64,000 nucleotides of DNA, taken from Anastatus disparis. Its lineage: Eukaryota; Arthropoda; Insecta; Hymenoptera; Eupelmidae. Position 1 is the stretch's first letter, and the number at the start of each line of letters is the position of its first letter. The position numbers were made by a program, and so were the translations under genes. Below are positions 57,170 through 64,000 of the stretch, in pieces. The stretch spans positions 7,678,501 through 7,742,500 of the forward strand of contig JAFFSR010000227.1 in the NCBI GenBank assembly GCA_017163975.1. The letters run 5' to 3'. The notes beneath the pieces were generated by a model. It was given only the letters and a program-made list of their open reading frames with translations. It did not search any database and had not been told where the DNA came from.

Positions 57170-58108
57170 CTATTCTGTCATGATAAAAAAACTTTTCTTT
57201 GATAAGCGCTGAAAGAAAGTTTGAAAAGAATCAGCTTTTGATTCCAGTACTAACTTTTTTTGATTTTCATCCATCTGTAAAAATAAAAATTGAAAAATAT
57301 CTAAATCTTCTCTATTATTTCCATTTCCTAAAGAATTACAAATTCTAAAAATATTATAATAATTAAAATTCTGTACGACATTTTCAACTGATCTAAATAA
57401 AGACTCTCTTTTTTCTTTCAAAGAAAGCTTTTGAAAAAAATATTCGGTTGCAGCTTTAATACCAGCATGGGCTGCATTTTCAAATGCACGTTGATAACGA
57501 GTACTATTTGGATAGCATGGACAATCACAAAAGGAATAATAACGAAAACCTTTGATCCCATTTTTATCATCACTACTCCAAAAAACTATTAATGGTTTGT
57601 CACGCATTTTATCAGGATTCTTAAATCGTTTTTTAAGACTCTTATTCGACTTCATCTTGTACCATAAGACTGAGAGATCAAATTCAACACAGTAAATGTA
57701 TGCTAATTTATAACGCATATCCAAATCAATACTCTCATCTCGAATTAGTGTTTCTGCTGTTTTTCTTCTATTTATTTTTCCAAGATCTGTCCAATGAAAC
57801 TTATTTAAACTTTTCATAATATGTTGATCAGATATAAACTCTTGCAGATGCATTATCCATTTCATCAGGTCGAAACCTATTGGTTTTATCAAAGGTATTA
57901 TTTTCTTTTTCAATTTTAGTGGCAATGAGAGCATTTCTACCTTTTTTATCACTTTTTCTTCTACATCTAACCATGATGGATCATTTTTATAATAAAACTC
58001 ACGACCAGCTTCCATCTCCAGTTTAATATCTTCAAACTGATTCCACAATCTGACAGCTATTTTTACAATACTTGAATACTCAAGTGACGGTATTAAATTG
58101 AAATTCAT
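57170..58108 (-). CDS. MNFN-family protein 4 (312 aa)
   Basis: Single exon from ATG 58108 (MNFNLIPSLEY), again preceded by an acceptor-like TTTTACAG-ACA. Very similar to MNFN3 along its whole length: RRKTAETLIRDESIDLDMRY core at about 117-136, LSVLWYKM, CPCYPNSTRY, ankyrin-like RYQRAFENAAHAGIKAATEY, and a tail ending FIMTE at the same point as MNFN3 FIETE. That shared end shows the truncation predates their split. No signal peptide or membrane span. Function unknown. Its promoter-like upstream module (58240-58540) is shared with MNFN3. Confidence 0.72.
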   Translation of the reverse strand: MNFNLIPSLEYSSIVKIAVRLWNQFEDIKLEMEAGREFYYKNDPSWLDVEEKVIKKVEMLSLPLKLKKKIIPLIKPIGFDLMKWIMHLQEFISDQHIMKSLNKFHWTDLGKINRRKTAETLIRDESIDLDMRYKLAYIYCVEFDLSVLWYKMKSNKSLKKRFKNPDKMRDKPLIVFWSSDDKNGIKGFRYYSFCDCPCYPNSTRYQRAFENAAHAGIKAATEYFFQKLSLKEKRESLFRSVENVVQNFNYYNIFRICNSLGNGNNREDLDIFQFLFLQMDENQKKLVLESKADSFQTFFQRLSKKSFFIMTE

Positions 58109-58239
58109 TGTCTGTAAAATTATTAATATACTTTTTTTTATTGAATATTAATATACTTAATGTTATTATTTATTAGCAAGAACATTAAAGTAAAAATTAT
58201 CTAATATTCACAGCAGTAATACAAATCCTTTTGGATACC

Positions 58240-58540
58240 GAAAAAACTAGATCGATAAATATTGCACTGCACAATTGTTGAGGTGAAATTATAAGTTGCA
58301 AAATACAAGTTTAATCTGATTCTAAGAGATATAGATAGTGCTTGCAAATATAATTTAGTAAATTAGTAACGATATGTATTAGTCTCTTACTAACAACTAC
58401 CAGCAAGCTTGTATATTGGAGCTATAGTTGTTATACTATTAAAGTTATCTTGCAAACTGACTACTCTTCCACATCTATGGCTAAACTATCAGTTTGATAC
58501 CTATTTAGACAGATGGCGCCACCAAACGGTGGATTAAAAG
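58240..58540 (-). promoter_or_regulatory. Conserved upstream module of MNFN4
   Basis: Same elements in the same order as 48180-48520, including CAGCAAGCTTGTAT, AGCTATAGTTGTTATAC and CCACCAAACGGTGG (58519-58532). Reading minus, TTAGTAAGAG near 58390-58400 is a possible donor for the inferred 5' UTR intron. Confidence 0.5.
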
Positions 58541-58746
58541 TTTATAATATATTTTTAACTTCTTTCGGAATACGCAGTGATGAACTGGTGAATGAAAAAT
58601 ATGTAAATATCGTTGAAAAATTATAAAAGTAATTGAAAAAATTTTACATTATGTTAACTAATTATACATATTTATAAACATTTTTAAAGATTGTTAAAAA
58701 AAAATTAATTTTTTTGATTGACTTAAATTGAAATACTATGATCATG

Positions 58747-58995
58747 TTGTCCGTCCGGAAGATGACGCCATTTCAAAAAAGGTGATAGAAATGACGCGAT
58801 TTCACAGAAAAATGTTGTTTTGCAAATGCCCAAAAATTAAATCTGAAATCGCACATTTTGTTTTTCTTCTAAAATATTGCGTTCTTTTCGGCACTTGATT
58901 GAAAATGGCGTCGTTTTCGGCACTTTTTTTTAAATAGCATCGTTTTCTACATTTTTGATGAAATAGTACCATCTCTCTCTGGACCGACGATTTAA
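58747..58995. mobile_element. Foldback MITE, relative of 56898-57165
   Basis: GTCCGTCCGGAAGATGACGC at one end pairs loosely with TCTCTGGACCGACGA at the other. The interior shares GATTTCA, AAATGGCGTCG and TTTTCGGCACTT-type repeats. Non-coding. Confidence 0.55.
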
Positions 58996-59800
58996 GTTAA
59001 TTTTATTTATACAAATTTTATTTCATATCTTTTAAATTTAACTAAAAAATTATTAACGCGCTTACCGCACGTGTGTATCATTTTTAGTTATCTTTAGAAT
59101 TTTTTAAATTGTAAAACTGCACTTATCATTATAGAAATTTTACAAATTGGCTGCATGCTTATTGTGTTTGTTCTATTTAATTTTTTTTTAATTCATGACG
59201 TTCATCAATGAAAGTAAACCTAATTAATTATTTACTTAAGTTATAAAATAAAAAGTTCAAAGTTACCAAGAAGCACAAAAGTTAAATTTAACTAGAAAAA
59301 TCAAATCAAAATTTTGTTAATGTAATTTTTTACACAAATTTAAAATAGAATATGTATTTTATTAGTCTTTATATACACTTATTTTATATAATCATTTTGC
59401 ATTTAATGGATTATTATTGTATTATAATATGAATTTAGTAAAAAAATTATAATAGGTATCTTGTACTGATAGAAATAAAACTTTTATAAACAAAGAACTA
59501 AATTTTTGTAATTTTTAAATAATTCATTTGATATGTTAATAGTTTAATTTCGATCGATCAACTAAAATCACATTTTAATCGAAAGTTATTTTGAACAAGT
59601 ACAACTTCATTTTTTTTTATTTTAAATAGGTTTAATTATAATTTTCATAAAAATTAAATAAGTTTGAAATCAGTTGCAGAGTAAAAAATACAAAAACAAA
59701 GTAAAAGTGTTTATATAGGTTAGTATTTTTCGATTATAAATGTAGTTTATTATGATGTAATATATTTAATATTAATTTGTTTACTTATACTGATTTTCAG
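58996..59800. other. Intergenic, no gene seen
   Basis: AT-rich; no frames or ordered repeats recognised. Confidence 0.5.
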
Positions 59801-59801
59801 T

Positions 59802-60000
59802 TTTATATTGGTATAGGTCAAGTATCAGGATCATATTCTTATGGTGGATGTATATTCTGAATCATCGCAAGTCTAGATATTGGGATATTATGATCAAGCT
59901 TGATTTTCTTTGAGAAAAGCAACTTGAAAGAATAAAAAATGATGCATTATAAGACAAGATGGAGGATTTCATGGAATACCAAGCAAACTATCTGAATCTT
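59802..60000 (+). pseudogene. Geranylgeranyltransferase-I beta subunit fragment 1
   Basis: After an acceptor-like GATTTTCAG the translation gives YIGIGQVSGSYSYGG then F-stop-IIASL, like the family's GQG.GLESHGGSTFC.IASL. In another frame it then gives a stop at the Trp of RWC, and CIIRQDGGFHGIPSKLSES, like CIMRQ..GYHGRPNKPVDTC. PGGT1B is the prenyltransferase beta subunit that adds geranylgeranyl to CaaX proteins. Several stops and a frame change make this a dead exon copy. Confidence 0.65.
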
Positions 60001-60165
60001 GTTTACATTTTTTTATTGTAAGATTTTTAAATTATTCTTGTCATATTAAATATAATAATGGACGTTTTACATTTTTTTTTTTCAAAAATATAAAGATATA
60101 CGATAATTATGAACACATTAAATCATTTTTATTAATTTTTATTTATAAATATGCTCTTTTTCAGA

Positions 60166-60335
60166 CATACAATGGAGCCATAAGTTCAACACTGGGGTCA
60201 GAATCTCATGAAGGATGTACTACATTTTGTGCTATTGCTCTTCCGCCTCGAGAACGAGCTTAACAATATTCTTTCACAAAAACAACTTATAGAAAAAATT
60301 AAAAGATGATGCCTCATGAGACAAGGTAAAAAATT
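60166..60335 (+). pseudogene. Geranylgeranyltransferase-I beta subunit fragment 2
   Basis: After TTTTTCAG: TYNGAISSTLGSESHEG, CTTFCAIA, then in a shifted frame LENELNNILSQKQLIEKIKR, stop, CLMRQG. This aligns with the same PGGT1B region as fragment 1 and has TGA at the same Trp codon, so the two fragments probably descend from one already broken copy. Confidence 0.65.
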
Positions 60336-61632
60336 TCAAGAAAAAAATACATTTGTTCTTAATACACAAAGTAGAATAATGGATGAGTCTCAGTTGATAG
60401 AAAAATCTAGTCTACGATAAATGCGCGCTACGTTAACATTTAAAAAGCAGCATAAGCACTGCTACAAGAGATACGTAATAAATAGAGAAATAAATAATAA
60501 AACGCATGGTTACGTGCCCAATACATGCACAGAAGTATTAACTTTTCCAGTATGTCTTTATGACAAGGATTTGTCAACAAGTTTAAGTCCCTTATTCCTT
60601 TTACAAACCAATACTGCCGCGCCAAAAACAAAGCCTCCACTTTTCAACCATTATTATTGTGCTGATTTTTACTTATATCATTACACGCAGTATCTACCAT
60701 GGCTATCTACCACTTCACATAATATTATATAATTTGTAGATGTTTGTGTATGATTGTTTTTTCAAACAACAATGTCAAATTTCTTATCAATCTGTAGAAT
60801 ATATGAAGTGTTAAAATTTTTAACCTACTTCAGAAATGGAGGAGCTTCTGAATTTGATTGTATTTTTTTATGTCTGTTACCTGATAACTCTGTAATTTAT
60901 AAACTAATTTAAAAAATTCTTTTTTTATTTGAAAACCTCCAGATTGGTCCTAATTATTGATAGTTCCATCCAATGTTGTTAAAAAATAAAAATGTAAAAT
61001 AAACAAAAACTCCAAAAGAATTGAACAAATAAAAATAAAACCAATTTTAAAAAATGAGATCCATAATTACATTGCTTTAATAAGTAAATAATAAAAGTAA
61101 TTTAAAAAAAAATTAACTTCAAAAAATGAGATATATAAATATATTACTCTTACCCTTTGATTAATAAAATATTCTATTTAACTTTTTAAAGCCAGCTCCA
61201 AAAAAATACATTTCAACACGTGCGATTCTTATAAGAATAGATTAATATTGTAATAAACGATTGAAAATATCAAATAATTACAATAATAGAAGATTTTGAA
61301 ATAATTAATCATTAAATATAATCATTTATACACCGTATCTATTAAATATCCCAAAAAAGAAGAATATGTTCAATATTACTCTCTATTTGACTTTTCATTA
61401 ATACTCTCTAAACGTACTAAGCCTATATTTATTTTAAAGGACTATCACATACATTTTTTTGTTATATTTTTATGCAGTTTTCTTCGGACTAAGCATTGAT
61501 TTTCATTTTTTAAAAAAGATCTGATAATTTATAATAGAAAAAAATAGTTGTAAACACATGGAAAAGAAAACTTTGTTAATTTAACAAGTACTTGTTTCTG
61601 GATGATATATTTTACATAATATTTTTTTATAT
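60336..61632. other. Intergenic, no gene seen
   Basis: A 103-codon frame at 60421-60732 and its antisense partner look like chance; nothing recognisable. Confidence 0.45.
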
Positions 61633-61718
61633 TTAACGTCGTTGTATTTATGCTATCATTTTGATGCTAATTGTACAGTGTTGCTTGTATGAATTGGCAG
61701 CCAAGAACGGGTTTCCCT
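61633..61718 (-). mobile_element. tRNA-derived SINE, truncated and deleted
   Basis: TAACGTCGTTGTATTTATGC tail part, then a deletion to TTGTACAGTGTTGCTTGTAT and a damaged head. Confidence 0.8.
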
Positions 61719-61796
61719 TAATACGTCTTTACCTTAATAAAAAATTATTCAATTTATTTTAAGAAACATTTACATTTTCTCATTTTGTGCTTAATT

Positions 61797-61966
61797 TTAT
61801 TTAACGTCGCTGTATTTATGACGTCATTGCGATGCTAATTAGCGACGGAGATCGTTAGTGTCTAACGTAATTTGGCGTTTATGTAAATCGGCCGAAACCA
61901 GAATTCGAACTCAGGACTTCGAGATTGTAAACCTATCGCTTTACCGACTGAGCCACTGACAATCTT
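61797..61966 (-). mobile_element. tRNA-derived SINE
   Basis: Most of the element is present on minus, with a short deletion in the ACATGTGCTTTG part of the body; A and B boxes recognisable. Confidence 0.9.
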
Positions 61967-62920
61967 TTTGATAGATTTGTTTTATGGTAATGTATTAGCG
62001 TTTATGATTCATACTTATTGATTACAAATTTTTAATTTTCATTGAAAGTTTTCCGAAATATCTCTATATTAGACTTTTTATTAGTTAAAATAAAAGACAC
62101 TGCAAAAATTAATAGTTTTCAAATTCTTTGAAAATTTTTTTCCATTTCATTTATACTTGACCCGTTCAGCTCGACACCGTAAAAAAATGAAAAATTTTAT
62201 TCAAATTATTTAGGAAATCTGTTTCGGTATTTAAATAAGGGATTTCTGCAATTTATATTGCTTTTTTTTAATTGTCTTGATTATTAAAGCATCAAAATCA
62301 TTTTAGGCCCTTACGTATTTACTATGTAATATTTTATCTATCATATAAAAAAAATAAAAAATTCATATGGATTTTCCAGAACCGACACGAGTATAGATGG
62401 TTAAAAAAATGGTTTTGCTTAAAAAAAATTTTTTTTCAACTATTTAATCAATTTTATGAATTCAAAGATATATTTTTTAAATCTTTATCTTAAATAGTAA
62501 GGTTTCGTTAAATAATTCATATTTTTCGTTTTATGCGTCTCCTTATATTAGCTCTTTTAATAAAAGTCATCATAATAAATAGCTATACATTGAGAAAAAA
62601 TATGGTGACTTTTACAGTAATATTACCATGAAATATAGTTTCAAGCTATAAATGTCAGTTTTTGAAAAAAAAAATCGAGTTCTCGTTACTAGATCTGGCC
62701 AAGATATATTTAAAAATATTTGTTTTAAAATTTTTAATGTTACTTTATTTTGAATTTCGCATATTTCATATAAATATGGTTAACGGTATTATATGTAATT
62801 TACGGAGACTATATTCTAAAAAAAAAAATAAAATTCAATGTTTATGTCAGACTATAGAATTTTATTAATAAAAAAAATTATAGTGCTCTGAATTTTTTTT
62901 TTTTTTTAATTGAACATTCA
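61967..62920. other. Intergenic, no gene seen
   Basis: AT-rich; the 68-codon frame at 62662-62868 has no protein-like features. Confidence 0.45.
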
Positions 62921-62924
62921 ATTT

Positions 62925-63260
62925 ATTTGATTTATAATTTTTTATTATTCAATTATTAGTAAAATATACATTTGAAAATTTAGAGGAAAAGTAAATAATT
63001 AAAGATTAAGTTTTTAAATATTCAAAATATATGCGTTATACCAATTAAACCAGATTCATTAATTTTTTTAAAGCTTACGAAAATTTTATTGATTTTATGT
63101 GATTTTTACTAAAAACATTATTAAGTTTAAGTAAAATTAACATTTTATTTTAAAAAATTAGTGATTTGAAATAATTTATATCGACATTACCGACTGACTG
63201 TATTGTTTCGTATTGTTTACTATTATAAGTAGTAAACAATATGAGAAACAGTTACATTTA
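62925..63260 (-). repeat. Decayed 5'-flank sequence of a coiled-coil family gene
   Basis: On minus this resembles the region upstream of copies A-D (AGTAAATAATTAAAGATTAA, GCGTTATACCAATTAAACCA, ATTGATTTTATG). No exon 1 follows on the left, so only the flank is left. It sits immediately upstream of the second serpin. Confidence 0.6.
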
Positions 63261-63421
63261 ACTGTCCAATTTAGTTAGACGGGTTTCGATCATAGTAAAC
63301 TTATATAAATTTTCAATATTATTTATTTTGAAAATCACGTTTTTTTAAATATTATTATAGTGCGTTATTGCACTATTGTGCAATTATTTTGTAAATTTAA
63401 TAGTAAAAAAAATACAACAAT

Positions 63422-63975
63422 ATGAACTTAGATGAAGCGATCGAAAATTTCTGTAACGAAGAAGTTTATTTAGTAAGTATTTATTGTGATTATCAGAAAC
63501 TGTGATGTTTATGTCGTGTTAAAATATAGTAAATTAAAAATTTATAGATGTTTTTTCAGTTACGATTATTTATAAAAAAAACATCTTTATTCAAAAGCTA
63601 AGTCTTTAATATAGAATTTTTTTTTGTTCAAAGATAGCTAGCGATTAACGTTAATTGTTGCATACGTTAAGCAGTTTTCGAGACTTTTGTTTTGATCATA
63701 TCTTTCTCATACTTTTAATATGAATTGATTCAGTTCTTATGTTGTAAATTTAAAACATTTAAAAATAGAAAAATATTATAAATATATAATTTTGTTTTTT
63801 TAAGAATTTCGAAAGCACAAATAAAATAGTTCTTTCGGGAATAGCGGTACACCATGCTCTGTGTATGTGCTTTGTAGGATCCAGTGAAAAAACAACTGAT
63901 AAATTGAAAACGCTTCTAAAAATTGATAAGCAAGATGATTTGGCTAATTATAAATACATTCTGCAGTCTTTACAG
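63422..63975 (+). CDS. Serpin 2, N-terminal exons (cut by window end)
   Basis: Exon 1 63422-63472 (MNLDEAIENFCNEEVYL, 17 codons) and exon 2 63805-63975 (57 codons) are both phase 0, with GTAAGT and GTAATT donors. Exon 2 has the serpin helix B/C signature: IVLSGIAVHHALCMCFVGSS (the family's ISP.SV..AL.M...GA), then TTDKLKTLLKID. There is no signal peptide, so an intracellular serpin is likely unless another upstream exon exists. It is homologous to the decayed serpin at 36.9-38.9 kb, whose first exon here would be the expected missing piece. Inhibitory capacity cannot be judged because the reactive loop lies outside the window. Confidence 0.75.
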
Positions 63976-64000
63976 GTAATTTAAAAGTTATTAATTGATA

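Noticed and set aside
60421..60732. 103-codon frame and its antisense partner 60440-60640
   Set aside because: No domain, no splice context, biased composition, and both strands open by chance.

Overview
This is AT-rich eukaryotic nuclear DNA with GT-AG introns, tRNA-derived SINEs and many foldback elements. The recognisable proteins fit an insect: tandem L-xylulose reductase-type SDRs, a secreted DNA/RNA non-specific nuclease, serpins, and remnants of a theta-class GST and a geranylgeranyltransferase beta subunit. A hymenopteran such as a parasitoid wasp is my best guess, from base composition and the gene and repeat repertoire; it is an inference, not shown by any one marker.

Layout. 0.9-1.3 kb: GST-theta remnant. 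2.4-6.0 kb: an intronless 402-codon gene of an unrecognised family (called MNFN here, from its first residues) and a broken duplicate, both on minus. 7.5-8.2 kb: a 666-bp near-perfect palindrome. 8.65-17.5 kb: two tandem multi-exon coiled-coil genes (copies A and B, plus). 18-21 kb: repeats. 21.7-25.9 kb: a three-exon secreted nuclease gene with a TTAA-flanked element in intron 1. 26.4-32.5 kb: two tandem four-exon SDR genes (minus) with identical exon lengths. 33-36 kb: SINEs, an AT-rich tandem repeat and a small membrane-peptide ORF. 36.1-38.9 kb: a scrambled coiled-coil remnant and a decayed serpin gene (minus). 39.3-46.7 kb: an inverted duplicate of the coiled-coil block, with copy C intact and copy D broken. 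47.2-48.1 and 57.2-58.1 kb: two shorter MNFN genes (minus). 52.0-53.2 kb: a small secreted acidic protein gene. 55.1-56.1 kb: a Penelope-type GIY-YIG tail and another coiled-coil remnant. 59.8-60.3 kb: two geranylgeranyltransferase-beta fragments. 63.4 kb to the end: the first two exons of a second serpin.

Main theme: two lineage-restricted-looking families, MNFN and the coiled-coil proteins, have expanded here by tandem, inverted and partial duplication. The window holds all stages from intact paralogs to fragments. I reconstructed exon models by joining reading frames at splice sites; for the coiled-coil, SDR and nuclease genes the phases close exactly. About 20 copies of one tRNA-derived SINE are scattered through the window, and several shared insertions date the duplications. 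I see no CRISPR array, real tRNA gene or viral gene.
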